This document shows, in pieces, positions 14,892-22,691 of a stretch of 26,425 nt of DNA. The position numbers and the translations under genes are program-made. The notes below the pieces were generated by a model. It did no database searches. It was not told the origin of the DNA and was given only the letters and a program-made list of their open reading frames with translations. How positions within the stretch are numbered: the first letter of the stretch is position 1; every line of letters starts with the position of its first letter. This DNA is from CAZWEZ01 sp964632795 (GTDB lineage: Bacteria > Pseudomonadota > Alphaproteobacteria > Rhodospirillales > 2-02-FULL-58-16), in the NCBI GenBank assembly GCA_964632795.1, contig CAZWEZ010000049.1, forward strand, positions 1 through 26,425, written 5' to 3'.

Positions 14892-15940
14892 GACTCCCCT
14901 CCCCCGGCAGCGCCGGCGACGCCTTCCTCTACCCGGTGGCCGAAGCGCTCGGGCCAGCGCTCGCGCATCCAGCCGATCAGGCCGGTGGGGAAGAAGACCA
15001 CGATGACGACGATCAACACCCCCAGGGCGACCCGCTGCCAGCCCAGCAGATAGGTCCAGAACAACTCCTGGGTGACGTGGAAGATGACCGCCCCGATCAC
15101 CGGCCCCCACAGGGTGCCCTTGCCCCCGAGAATCGCCATCAGCACCATCCACACCCCGTAGGTGGCGCCGGCGAAGGCGACGTTGGTGGGATCGATGAAG
15201 CCGATCAGGTTGCCCATCCCGCCCCCGGCGATGGCCAGGAAGAAGGCCGACACGCACCACGCCACGGTCTTGTAGCGGGTGGTGTGGATGCCCATCGCCT
15301 CGGCCTTCTCCTCGTCGTCGCGGATGGCGTTGATGGCCCGCCCGAAGCGGGTCGAATAGAGCCACCTCAGGGTCAGGAAGGTGGCCACCGCGAGGACCAG
15401 GAACAGGTAGTAGAAGAAGGCCCCGCGCTCGCCGAGTTCGTCGGGGAACACCGGCGTCACCAGCCCCGAGCCGGCGCCGATGTACTCCCAGCCGCTGGCG
15501 AGCTCGCCTCCGGCGATGCCGAGCCCCAGCGTGCAGATGGCGAAGTAATGGCCGCGCATCCCCAGGATGCCGGCGCCGAGGATGGCGGCGATGGCGACGC
15601 ACAGCACGGCACCGATCCCCATGCCCAGGAAAAGTCCGGTCAGGTACTGGTCGGCGCTCAGGGATTCCACCGCCCCGGCGACGGTGGTGTATTCCTCGAT
15701 ATCGAAGTACAGGTTGCGCTGGGTGACCGCGGTGACGTACATGCCGATGCCGAAGAAGACGATGTTGCCGAACGAGTTGTAGCCCATCTGGCCGCCGACG
15801 ATGTCCCAGGTCATGGCGAACAGGATCATCACCCACAACAGGGCCAGCTGGGTCTGGTAGGCCGGCGCGATAAGGGGGCCGGCGAGGGCCAGCGCCCCGA
15901 GGGCGACGACCATCAGACGTCGTTTCGCCGGGGTGTTCAT
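14888..15940 (-). CDS. livM: Branched-chain amino acid-type ABC transporter permease LivM-like
   Basis: Encodes 350 residues. The ATG complementary to 15938-15940 is chosen because it makes an ATGA overlap with the livH stop; an alternative start 14 codons upstream lies inside livH. It has about ten transmembrane helices and the LivM signatures W-D-I-V-G-G-Q-M-G-Y-N-S-F-G near residues 45-58, L-G-M-R-G-H-Y-F-A-I near 130, and the EAA-like coupling loop S-T-R-F-G-R-A-I-N-A-I-R-D-D-E-x-x-A (about 205-222), which contacts the ATPases. One of the two inner-membrane channel subunits. Confidence 0.94.
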   Translation of the reverse strand: MNTPAKRRLMVVALGALALAGPLIAPAYQTQLALLWVMILFAMTWDIVGGQMGYNSFGNIVFFGIGMYVTAVTQRNLYFDIEEYTTVAGAVESLSADQYLTGLFLGMGIGAVLCVAIAAILGAGILGMRGHYFAICTLGLGIAGGELASGWEYIGAGSGLVTPVFPDELGERGAFFYYLFLVLAVATFLTLRWLYSTRFGRAINAIRDDEEKAEAMGIHTTRYKTVAWCVSAFFLAIAGGGMGNLIGFIDPTNVAFAGATYGVWMVLMAILGGKGTLWGPVIGAVIFHVTQELFWTYLLGWQRVALGVLIVVIVVFFPTGLIGWMRERWPERFGHRVEEGVAGAAGGGES

Positions 15941-16836
15941 TTGAGGAATTTCCGCCGCCGCTGGAGGCGGAAGTTGCGCCACACCAGGATCAGGACCAGC
16001 AACGAGAAGACGAAGGCGTACTGGAACTCGGCGCCGAGGATGAAGCCGGCGAACATCTCCGCCGCCCCCAGGCCGAGCCCGGCGGCGAGCACCCCGGCCA
16101 GGTTGCCGAGCCCGGCGACGATGACGATCATGAACGAGCGCACCGTATAGGCCAGGCCGACGAAGGGGTGGATTACCCAGGTCATCACCACCAGCGAGCC
16201 GGCGGCCCCGCAGATGGCGGCGTTCAGGGCGAAGGTGGTGGCGTAGACCTTGTCGGTGTCGATGCCCATGATGCGCGCCGCCCGGGCGTTCTGCGAGGTC
16301 GCCCGGATGGCCTGGCCGAGGCGCGATTTCTTGAGGAACATGACCAGGCAGCCGCCGACCACGATCACCGTGACGAAGGCCACCATCTTGATCTCGGAGA
16401 CGGTGACGTCGCCGTCGAACAGGAACCGGGTGCCGAGGCCCGATTCGGCGGTGACGACGTCGGCCCCGAACAACTCGTTCATCAGCTGCTGGAGTATGAT
16501 GCTGATGCCGAAGGTGGCGAGGATCGAGATGAACAGGTCCTTGTCGACCACCCGGAAGATGACGACCCGGTAGATCAGCCAGCCGATGACGAACATGCCG
16601 GCCGCCGAGATCGGCAGGGCGAGCAGCGGATGGACCCCCGCCAGATAGAGGAAATAGGTGAAGTAGCCGCCGAGGATGACCAACTCGCCCTGGGCGATGT
16701 TGATGATGTTCATCACCCCCCAGACCAGCGCCATGCCGTAGGCGGCCAGCGCGAAGATGGAACCGACCAGGATGCCGTCGATCAGCAACTGCACCGAAAA
16801 GATCGGCGCCTCTATAAGGATGCCGAGGTTTCCCAT
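15937..16836 (-). CDS. livH: Branched-chain amino acid-type ABC transporter permease LivH-like
   Basis: Encodes 299 residues with about eight to nine transmembrane helices. LivH signatures are clear: L-I-D-G-I-L-V-G-S-I-F-A-L-A-A-Y-G-M (about 18-35), W-G-V-M-N-I-I-N-I-A-Q-G-E (about 39-51), and the EAA-type loop S-R-L-G-Q-A-I-R-A-T-S-Q-N-x-x-A-A-R-x-M-G-I-D (about 170-192). The C-terminus is very basic (RLQRRRKFLK). It is the first permease gene after the binding-protein gene; the 57-base gap between them is almost pure G/C and forms stem-loops, and a G-run directly precedes this ATG. Confidence 0.94.
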   Translation of the reverse strand: MGNLGILIEAPIFSVQLLIDGILVGSIFALAAYGMALVWGVMNIINIAQGELVILGGYFTYFLYLAGVHPLLALPISAAGMFVIGWLIYRVVIFRVVDKDLFISILATFGISIILQQLMNELFGADVVTAESGLGTRFLFDGDVTVSEIKMVAFVTVIVVGGCLVMFLKKSRLGQAIRATSQNARAARIMGIDTDKVYATTFALNAAICGAAGSLVVMTWVIHPFVGLAYTVRSFMIVIVAGLGNLAGVLAAGLGLGAAEMFAGFILGAEFQYAFVFSLLVLILVWRNFRLQRRRKFLK

Positions 16837-16896
16837 GGGCCGTCCCCCCCCCCGGGGGGCTCGTCCCCGGGGGGGATGCCGGGAGCTACGCTCCTA
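16837..16896 (-). other. GC-rich stem-loop region between livK and livH
   Basis: Read on the minus strand after the livK stop codon, one small inverted repeat (GGAGC gta GCTCC, spanning the stop) is followed by two CCCCCC-GGGG blocks separated by ACGAG, so the transcript can fold into strong hairpins just before livH. No U-run follows, so this is not a classical terminator. Intercistronic hairpins of this kind often raise the ratio of binding protein to permease by partial attenuation or mRNA protection; that role here is inference. The run of ten C on the plus strand (16844-16853) may also be prone to sequencing length error. Confidence 0.5.
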
Positions 16897-18144
16897 GCGG
16901 TCCTTCCATTTCGGCATCGGGTGGACGATCGTGCCCGAGGCGAACCTGGAGGGGGCGACGGCCACGTACTTGCCGCCCTGGATCTGGCGCAGGATCATCG
17001 GCTTGGCGATGTTCTTGCCGGTGTCGTCGAACTTGATGTTGCCGTAGAAGGTCTGGAAGTCGGTCGCGGCGAGGGCGTCGCGGACCTTCTCGGTGTCGAA
17101 TGTGCCGGCCCGCGTCAGGGCGTCGGCCCACACCTGCACCGCGGCCGAGGACTCGGCGGCCTGGTACGGCGGGTAATAGCCGTATTCGGCGTTGAAGTCG
17201 TTGTAGTAGTCCATCGCCGAGCCGAACAGGTCGTCCTTGTAGCTCATGGTCTCGGTCCACTGGGTGGCGCACAGGAAGTGCTCGGCCTTGGCGCCGAACT
17301 TGCTGGTGTCGTTGACCTTGGCCGATTCGCAGTGGGTGATGGCGACCATCGGCACGTCGACCTTCATCTCCGACAGTTGGCGGGTAATCAGCACCGCCCC
17401 CTTGGAGTGGCCGGAGACCACCAGGACGTCGGGCTTCAGCGCCTTGACCTTGGTCAGGGTCGCGGACATGTCGCTGAGTTCCCTGGGCAGCTTGTCGTCG
17501 ATGACCACCTTCATGCCGAACTTCTCGGCGTCGGCGATCACCCCGGCGCGGATGTCCATGGAGAACGGATCGTTCTCGACGGCGACCGCGACCCTGACCG
17601 AGGACGGGCTCTTGCCGGCCTTCTTGGCCTGCTCGGCGGCCAGGGCGATGGCCTCGGCGAGATACTGCTCGGAGGTCGACAGGACCGCGAAGATGTACTT
17701 GTAGCCCTTGTTGAACAGGGCCCGCGAGGCACCGTTGCCCTCGACCATCGGGATCTTGTACTTCTCGGTGACCGGGGCGATGGCCTTGGTCAGCCCCGAG
17801 CCGTAGGGGCCGAGGATGAACTTGATGCCGTCCTGCTTGATCAACCGTTCGGCAAGCTGGGAGGCCCGGGCCGGCGTCGACTCGTCGTCGTAGTACTTGA
17901 TCTCGAGCTTGTACATCTTGCCGCCGACGCTGATCCCGCCCTTGGCGTTGATGCGCTTGACGGCCAGGTCGTAGCCGTTCTTGGTGTGGTTGCCGGCGGT
18001 GGTGTACTTGCCGGTCAGCGACACCGCGGCGCCGATGATGATGGTGTCCCCCTCGACCTTGGCGACGGCCGGGGCGGCGGCAACGAGGCCCAGCGCAGCG
18101 GCGGCGAAGGCCAGCGAAGCCAGAAACTTGGTGAATTTCGACAT
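16894..18144 (-). CDS. livK: Periplasmic amino acid-binding protein of the HAAT family (LivK-like)
   Basis: Encodes 416 residues. The start at the ATG complementary to 18142-18144 is chosen because CAGGGAGA lies upstream and a Sec signal peptide follows directly (residues 1-28, cleavage after AVA). The mature part begins with DTIIIGAAVSLTGKYTTAGNHTKNGYDL, the usual first strand and loop of periplasmic type-I binding proteins, then NAKGGI, K-Y-Y-D-D-E-S-T-P, and F-I-L-G-P-Y-G-S-G (ligand-loop region). A Y-Y-P-P-Y-Q-A-A stretch near the C-terminal third is typical of HAAT-family receptors. First gene of the operon livKHMGF. Ligand identity (branched-chain or other amino acid, amide or aromatic) cannot be fixed from sequence alone. 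Confidence 0.92.
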   Translation of the reverse strand: MSKFTKFLASLAFAAAALGLVAAAPAVAKVEGDTIIIGAAVSLTGKYTTAGNHTKNGYDLAVKRINAKGGISVGGKMYKLEIKYYDDESTPARASQLAERLIKQDGIKFILGPYGSGLTKAIAPVTEKYKIPMVEGNGASRALFNKGYKYIFAVLSTSEQYLAEAIALAAEQAKKAGKSPSSVRVAVAVENDPFSMDIRAGVIADAEKFGMKVVIDDKLPRELSDMSATLTKVKALKPDVLVVSGHSKGAVLITRQLSEMKVDVPMVAITHCESAKVNDTSKFGAKAEHFLCATQWTETMSYKDDLFGSAMDYYNDFNAEYGYYPPYQAAESSAAVQVWADALTRAGTFDTEKVRDALAATDFQTFYGNIKFDDTGKNIAKPMILRQIQGGKYVAVAPSRFASGTIVHPMPKWKDR

Positions 18145-18229
18145 CCGTTGTTTCTCCCTGAGTGTTGTTGACGTGGTTATGACGCTTTCAACCGGCCGCG
18201 CGTGGCCGAAAAGCATGGAATTGCCCTGA

Positions 18230-18257
18230 ATTGTATCGGAGTACCCGCAATCCGCAA
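18230..18257 (-). promoter_or_regulatory. Candidate sigma-70-type promoter for livKHMGF
   Basis: On the minus strand, TTGCGG (complement of 18252-18257) is separated by 16 bases from TACAAT (complement of 18230-18235). The -10 box fits the consensus at five of six positions and the -35 at three or four. It would give a leader of roughly 80 bases before livK. It is the best match in the 161-base gap between the Panacea-like gene and livK, but motif-only evidence. Confidence 0.35.
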
Positions 18258-18305
18258 GTTGAAACCACCGCAAGAGGAACCGGCGCCGCGGGCCGGGAGT
18301 CGTGA

Positions 18306-18848
18306 TCATTTCCTTCCCGCCGACTTGGCCCCGGGCGCCCACGCCTTGACCTGGACCGCCCGCCCGCTCTGGGTGCGCATCACCTTGGGCTTCGATGTCT
18401 TCCCCAACTCGGCGGGCGAGCGTTTCCTGGTGAAGGCGTTGCGCATGGATTCCAGCGAGATCTCGGCGCGGCGGCCCCGCTTGATGGCCTGGCGGTAGGC
18501 CAGCGAGCCCATGGTCAACTGCTTGAGACGTTCGGGCGCCTCCTTGCCGAAGCGCATCCACATCTCGGCGAGGAAGGATTCGACCTTGCCCGGCAGGAAC
18601 AGATCGACCTCGATGCCCGGCCGTCCCTTGGAGAAGGCCTTGTAGATCGAGGGTTCGACGGGCCCCTGCTCCTCGGCCACGAACACCGCCGGCATCAGCT
18701 TGGCGCCGTCGTTGGCCACCGCGTAACAGGCCTGGGCCAGGAACAGCAGGCGATGCAGCTTCTGGGGCTGCAGGTATTCGTTCTCGTGCAACGCCATGTC
18801 GGCGAAGTAGAACGCGACATCGAAAGCGGAATCGACGGCAGCCGGCAT
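18306..18848 (-). CDS. Panacea/SocA-like (DUF4065) domain protein
   Basis: Encodes 180 residues. Residues about 10-75 match the start of the Panacea/SocA domain: a helix, then L-Q-P-Q-K-L-H-R-L-L-F-L-A-Q-A-C-Y and the E-E-Q-G-P-V-E-P-S-I-Y-K-A-F block, equivalent to the family's LQKLLYFAQ and W-x-x-G-P-V-x-x-x-Y-x-x-F. Some Panacea proteins are antitoxins or proteolysis adaptors (SocA with ClpXP in Caulobacter). The C-terminal 50 residues are basic and low in complexity (KRSPAELGKTSKPK and RK-rich end), unlike short Panacea proteins. No toxin-like gene lies next to it: livK is downstream on the same strand and xdhC diverges 90 bases upstream. It is therefore a lone, possibly housekeeping, member. 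Confidence 0.7.
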   Translation of the reverse strand: MPAAVDSAFDVAFYFADMALHENEYLQPQKLHRLLFLAQACYAVANDGAKLMPAVFVAEEQGPVEPSIYKAFSKGRPGIEVDLFLPGKVESFLAEMWMRFGKEAPERLKQLTMGSLAYRQAIKRGRRAEISLESMRNAFTRKRSPAELGKTSKPKVMRTQSGRAVQVKAWAPGAKSAGRK

Positions 18849-18938
18849 GTCCCACCCGAGTCTTGCCTGCGAACGACGGTGATTATAGGGTCAAACACCG
18901 ACGAATGCATCAACCCAGAGGACCGGACACCCCCAGAC

Positions 18939-19937
18939 ATGGCCGATCGCGACGACGTCTTGCGCCGGGCCGCCGGCTGGCTGGCCGACGGCAAGGGGGT
19001 GGCCCTGGCCACCGTCATCGACACCTGGGGATCGTCGCCCAGCCCGCCGGGCAGCATCCTGGCGGTCAACCGGGACAGCGCCTTCGTCGGCTCGGTCTCG
19101 GGGGGCTGCATCGAGGGGGCGGTGATCAAGGAGGCCCTGGCGGTGATCGGCGACGGCCGGGGTCGGCTGCTGGAATTCGGAATCTCCGATGAGCGGGCGT
19201 GGGAGGTCGGGCTGGCCTGCGGCGGCCGGATGACCGTCCACGTCAACCGCGCCGAAAGGCCTGAGGTGCTCGAGCGGCTGATATCGGAGCGCCCCCTGGC
19301 CCTGGCCACCCACCTCGACAGCTCCCGCCAGGCCCTGATCGGCCCGCTAACGGCGGACGGCGAGCTGGACCTCGACGACCAGGCGCTGGCGGCGGCCAGG
19401 CAGGCGCTGACCGAGGACCGCAGCACCACCCTCGGAGAGGGCGAAGACGCGGTCTTCGTGGCCGTCTTCAACCGGCCGCTGCGGATGGTCGTCGTCGGCG
19501 CCGTCCACATCGCCCAGAGCCTGGCGCCGATGGCGGCGCTGGCCGGCTTCGAGGTCATCGTGGTCGATCCCCGGGGCGCCTTCGCCACCGCCGAGCGCTT
19601 CCCCGACGCCACCCTCAACGGCGCCTGGCCCGACGAGGCGCTGGCCGAGATCGGCCCCGATTCGATGACCGCCGTGGTCGCCCTCACCCACGACCCCAAG
19701 CTCGACGATCCGGCGCTGGCCGCGGCGCTGGGCTCGGCGGCCTTCTACGTCGGCGCCCTGGGCAGCCGCAAGAGCCACGCCAGGCGGCTGGAGCGGCTGC
19801 GGGAGATGGGCTTCACCGACGACCAACTGGGCCGCATCCGGGCCCCCGTGGGCCTCGACCTGGGCGGCCGGCGGCCGGCCGAGATCGCGGTCTCGATCCT
19901 CGCCCAGGCGCTGGCCGCGCGCTACGGCAAGGGATAA
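18939..19937 (+). CDS. xdhC: XdhC/CoxI family molybdenum-hydroxylase maturation protein
   Basis: Encodes 332 residues. The N-terminal XdhC_CoxI domain shows A-T-V-I-D-T-W-G-S-S-P-S-P-P-G and V-G-S-V-S-G-G-C-I-E-G (Cys about residue 58), which holds the family's conserved Cys-containing loop. The C-terminal Rossmann domain has V-V-V-G-A-V-H-I-A-Q-S-L (about 183-194), then V-V-D-P-R, T-H-D-P-K-L-D and Y-V-G-A-L-G-S-R-K (about 268-276). XdhC binds molybdenum cofactor, assists its sulfuration and hands it to xanthine dehydrogenase-type enzymes. ATG 18939 is the only sensible start. The next gene begins two bases after its stop, so the pair is an operon for cofactor delivery. The target enzyme is not in this window. 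Confidence 0.92.
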   Translation: MADRDDVLRRAAGWLADGKGVALATVIDTWGSSPSPPGSILAVNRDSAFVGSVSGGCIEGAVIKEALAVIGDGRGRLLEFGISDERAWEVGLACGGRMTVHVNRAERPEVLERLISERPLALATHLDSSRQALIGPLTADGELDLDDQALAAARQALTEDRSTTLGEGEDAVFVAVFNRPLRMVVVGAVHIAQSLAPMAALAGFEVIVVDPRGAFATAERFPDATLNGAWPDEALAEIGPDSMTAVVALTHDPKLDDPALAAALGSAAFYVGALGSRKSHARRLERLREMGFTDDQLGRIRAPVGLDLGGRRPAEIAVSILAQALAARYGKG

Positions 19938-19939
19938 CC

Positions 19940-20992
19940 ATGGCCTTGCGCATCGCCGCCATCGTCCTCGCCGCCGGCCAATCGCGGCGCATGGGCGGGA
20001 CCAACAAGCTGCTCGCCGAGATCGACGGGGTGGCGATGGTGGCCCGGGTCCATGGCGCCGCCCTGTCGGCGCGGACCGACCCGGTGATCGTGGTCACCGG
20101 CGACGACGCCGAGGCGGTGCTCGGGGTGCTGGCCAGCCAGCCGGTGCGCGCCGTCCACAACCCCGACTTCGCCCACGGCATCAGCACCTCGCTGGGCCAC
20201 GGCATCGCCGCCCTGCCCGACTCGGTGGACGGCGTTGCGATCTGCCTGGGCGACATGCCGCGCCTCACCGCGACCCACATCGACCGCATCGCCGGCGCCT
20301 TCGATCCCGACGCCGGGCGCGCCATCTGCGTCCCCACCTTCGAGGGCCGGCGCGGCAACCCGGTGGTCTGGGCGCGGCGCTACTTCCCGGAGATCCTGGC
20401 CCTTGAGGGCGACGCCGGGGCGCGGAGCCTGATCGAGGCGCACATGGACGCGGTGTGCCCGGTGGTGATGGACGACGACGCGGTGCTGGTCGACGTCGAC
20501 CGCCCCGGCGACCTGGAGGCCGCCGCCGCCGACACCGGGGAGTCCGACCGCGGCGGCTTCGTCCACCACGAGGAGATCCATTACCACCAGGAGATCCTGG
20601 CCCTGGCCGACGACGCCACCGGCCACGGCCGGCTCGAGGATCCCGCCGCCACCGCCACCGGCGACCACCCCTTCTGCGGCGACCGGGTGACCATCGACGT
20701 CGCCCTCGCCGGGGGTGCGGTGAGCGCGCTGGCCCATCGGGTGCGCGGCTGCATCCTGTGCCAGGCCGCGGCCAGCATCGTCGGCGCCCACGCCGCCGGC
20801 CAGGCCTTCGGGGCGCTGCGCCGGGCGACCGCGGAGCTCGAGGCGATGCTCGGGGACGGCGCCCCGCCGCCGTCCGGGGCCTGGGCCGGGTTCGGCGTCT
20901 TTAAGCCGGTGCGGGCCCACAAGAGCCGCCACGACTGCGTGCTGCTGCCCCTGAGGACTCTGCTCGAGGCCATCGAAAAGTGTGATCCGTGA
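19940..20992 (+). CDS. MocA-like cytidylyltransferase fused to an IscU/SufU-like Fe-S scaffold domain
   Basis: Encodes 350 residues. Residues 1-195 form an NTP-transferase domain: L-A-A-G-Q-S-R-R-M-G-G-T-N-K-L (10-24, nucleotide loop) and C-L-G-D-M-P-R (102-108), as in MocA, which converts Mo-molybdopterin to its cytosine dinucleotide form. Residues about 205-350 match IscU/SufU: F-C-G-D (C246, D248), R-G-C-I-L-C-Q-A-A-A-S (C271, C274) and H-D-C-V-L-L-P-L (C333), the three ligand positions of Fe-S scaffolds in their normal order. The frame is continuous and in one piece, with no frameshift sign. It follows xdhC after two bases, with AAGGG before the ATG. By inference it couples nucleotide attachment with cluster or sulfur supply for a molybdenum hydroxylase. 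The other reading would be two genes joined by sequencing error, but no stop or start lies at the junction. Confidence 0.85.
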   Translation: MALRIAAIVLAAGQSRRMGGTNKLLAEIDGVAMVARVHGAALSARTDPVIVVTGDDAEAVLGVLASQPVRAVHNPDFAHGISTSLGHGIAALPDSVDGVAICLGDMPRLTATHIDRIAGAFDPDAGRAICVPTFEGRRGNPVVWARRYFPEILALEGDAGARSLIEAHMDAVCPVVMDDDAVLVDVDRPGDLEAAAADTGESDRGGFVHHEEIHYHQEILALADDATGHGRLEDPAATATGDHPFCGDRVTIDVALAGGAVSALAHRVRGCILCQAAASIVGAHAAGQAFGALRRATAELEAMLGDGAPPPSGAWAGFGVFKPVRAHKSRHDCVLLPLRTLLEAIEKCDP

Positions 20993-21078
20993 CCATCAAA
21001 AGCGCCAACTTCGCCGTCGGGCTGTACTTCGGCGGGATGGACGACAACGGCTACATCCTCCGCCTCAAGGACCATTAA
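20989..21078 (+). CDS. Tiny ORF overlapping the end of the MocA-IscU gene
   Basis: A 29-codon ORF whose GTG start overlaps the preceding stop by four bases (GTGA). The frame remains open beyond its TAA (21076-21078) for another twelve codons to a TGA at 21115-21117, and the combined peptide looks protein-like, so it may be a remnant cut by a stop. No family recognised. It converges on the sulfotransferase gene. Confidence 0.25.
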   Translation: MTIKSANFAVGLYFGGMDDNGYILRLKDH

Positions 21079-21101
21079 GGCGCGTTCTCGATCCAGCTGG
21101 A

Positions 21102-22628
21102 TTACTGGTCCCCGTGAATGTTCGGCAGCGCCCCCAGCCATTTCTCGTAGGTCCGCCAGCGGCCGACCGAGGTCGCGTAGAGGGGGCGGCGGACCTGCCA
21201 GTTGCTGGCCGTGCGGACGGTGCGCCGGGTGTCGTGGAAACGCAGGCAGGCGTCGTCCCAGGGCAGCCCGAGGGCCTCGATCAGGCGCCGGCTCTCCCTT
21301 TCCTGGTCGGCCACCAGGTCCTCGTAGCGGACCTCGTGGAAGGCCACCGGCAGCACCGCGCGCCAATGCTCCATCAGCCTCTCGCAGGCCCCCAGGTAGC
21401 GGCCCAGGTCGGCGATGTCGGTGCTCCACGGATAGGGCGCCACGAAGTTCTGGAAGTAGCACGACAGGCACAGGTCGCGGGCCTGGCGCCGGCAGTGGAC
21501 GATCCGCGCCCGGGGGAACCGCGTGGCTATCTTGCCCAGGTGCAGGAAGTTGAAGGGGGTCTTGTCGATCACCCGGAGCGCCCCGGGGGCAAGCGCGCGC
21601 AGGCGCTCCAGATAGGCGCCGCCGGAGACATCCGACTCGGCAATCCAGTTCACCTCCCCGGCCCCGTGGACGGCGGGATGGCTGGCGGCGATGTGCTCGA
21701 CCAGCGTGGTCCCCGAACGCGGCATGCCGACGACGAACACCGGCAATTCGGAGTCTTCGCCGGTCCCTTCCCTTTCGGCGAAGAAGGCGGCGTCGAAGGT
21801 CTCGATCGTCCGTTCCACCAGCCGGTCGTGGCCGTCGGCGTCGAATGCCCCCAGTTCCGCGCGGCGCAACCCGTTGCCGGCCTTGAAATGGGCGAACGCC
21901 CGCTCGGCCCGGCCGCCGGCGTCGTCGTATTCGCCCAGCGCGAAGTGGAGCGCGATCCGCCGGCTCCGCGCAAGGCCGCTGTCGGCAAGCAGGTCTTCAA
22001 CCGTCGCCGCCTCGCCGTCGGTCAGGCCGCCGCCCTCCGCGCAGGCCAGGTTGTACCAGGCCTCGGCGAGCCCCGGATCGAGCCCGGTGGCGCGGCGGAA
22101 GCACACGGTCGCGTCGTCCAGCCGGCCCGCCGCCAGCAGCACCACGCCGAGGCCGTCGTGGGCGCCGGCGAACCCCCCATCGAGCTCGATCGCGCGGCGG
22201 TAGGCGGCCTCGGACTCCTCGATCCGGTCGAGCACGAACAGGGCGCCGCCCAGGTTGGCGTGGGCCGGGGGGTGGCCGAGTCCGGCCGCCTGGCGGAAGG
22301 CGGCGAGGGCGGCGGCGCTCTCGCCCCGGGCCTGGAGGACGACGCCGAGGTTGTTGCGGGCCTCGGCGTGGCCGGGATCGAGCGCCACCGCCTTGCGGCA
22401 GGCGGCCTCGGCCCCGGCGAGATCGCCGCTCCGCCGCAACGCGGCGCCCAGGTCGGCGTGGGCCGCGGCGTCTCCGGGATCCAGGCGGACGATCCGGCGA
22501 TAGGCGGCGACGGCTTCGCCAAGCCGCCCGGCGGCGACCGACCCCGACGCCTTGGCCGACAGCTCGGCCTTGGCGCGCTCCAGCTTCTCCTGCTTGCGCC
22601 GTTGCCTGCGATTCACCGGGTCCCGCAT
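21102..22628 (-). CDS. TPR repeat-sulfotransferase family protein
   Basis: Encodes 508 residues from the ATG complementary to 22626-22628; an ATG 15 codons upstream is possible, and neither has a clear ribosome site. After a very basic start (NRRQRRKQEKLERAK) come about five to six TPR units (roughly residues 25-255) with the A-x-x-x-L-G-x-x-L and A-x-x-x-x-R-x-A-x-x-L-D-P pattern. The C-terminal sulfotransferase domain starts near 295: P-V-F-V-V-G-M-P-R-S-G-T-T-L-V-E (5'-phosphosulfate loop, 296-311), then V-I-D-K-T-P-F-N and a C-R-R-x-x-R-D-L-C-L-S-C-Y-F (3'-phosphate-binding Arg/Ser region). It would transfer sulfate from PAPS to an unknown acceptor; TPR-sulfotransferases are common in proteobacteria. 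Divergent from pyrE. Confidence 0.88.
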   Translation of the reverse strand: MRDPVNRRQRRKQEKLERAKAELSAKASGSVAAGRLGEAVAAYRRIVRLDPGDAAAHADLGAALRRSGDLAGAEAACRKAVALDPGHAEARNNLGVVLQARGESAAALAAFRQAAGLGHPPAHANLGGALFVLDRIEESEAAYRRAIELDGGFAGAHDGLGVVLLAAGRLDDATVCFRRATGLDPGLAEAWYNLACAEGGGLTDGEAATVEDLLADSGLARSRRIALHFALGEYDDAGGRAERAFAHFKAGNGLRRAELGAFDADGHDRLVERTIETFDAAFFAEREGTGEDSELPVFVVGMPRSGTTLVEHIAASHPAVHGAGEVNWIAESDVSGGAYLERLRALAPGALRVIDKTPFNFLHLGKIATRFPRARIVHCRRQARDLCLSCYFQNFVAPYPWSTDIADLGRYLGACERLMEHWRAVLPVAFHEVRYEDLVADQERESRRLIEALGLPWDDACLRFHDTRRTVRTASNWQVRRPLYATSVGRWRTYEKWLGALPNIHGDQ

Positions 22629-22691
22629 ATTGTCTCGACCGCCGAATGCCTCTAAACAGGATGCCGTCACCATAGTCCTCGGGATACGGCC

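Noticed and set aside
16168..18171. Plus-strand frame of 667 codons opposite livH-livK
   Set aside because: Same kind of antisense shadow; the minus strand encodes recognised transporter proteins with proper starts.
18894..18938. Upstream start for xdhC in the long open frame from 18753
   Set aside because: Would overlap the divergent Panacea-like gene and adds residues outside the family; ATG 18939 fits the family N-terminus.
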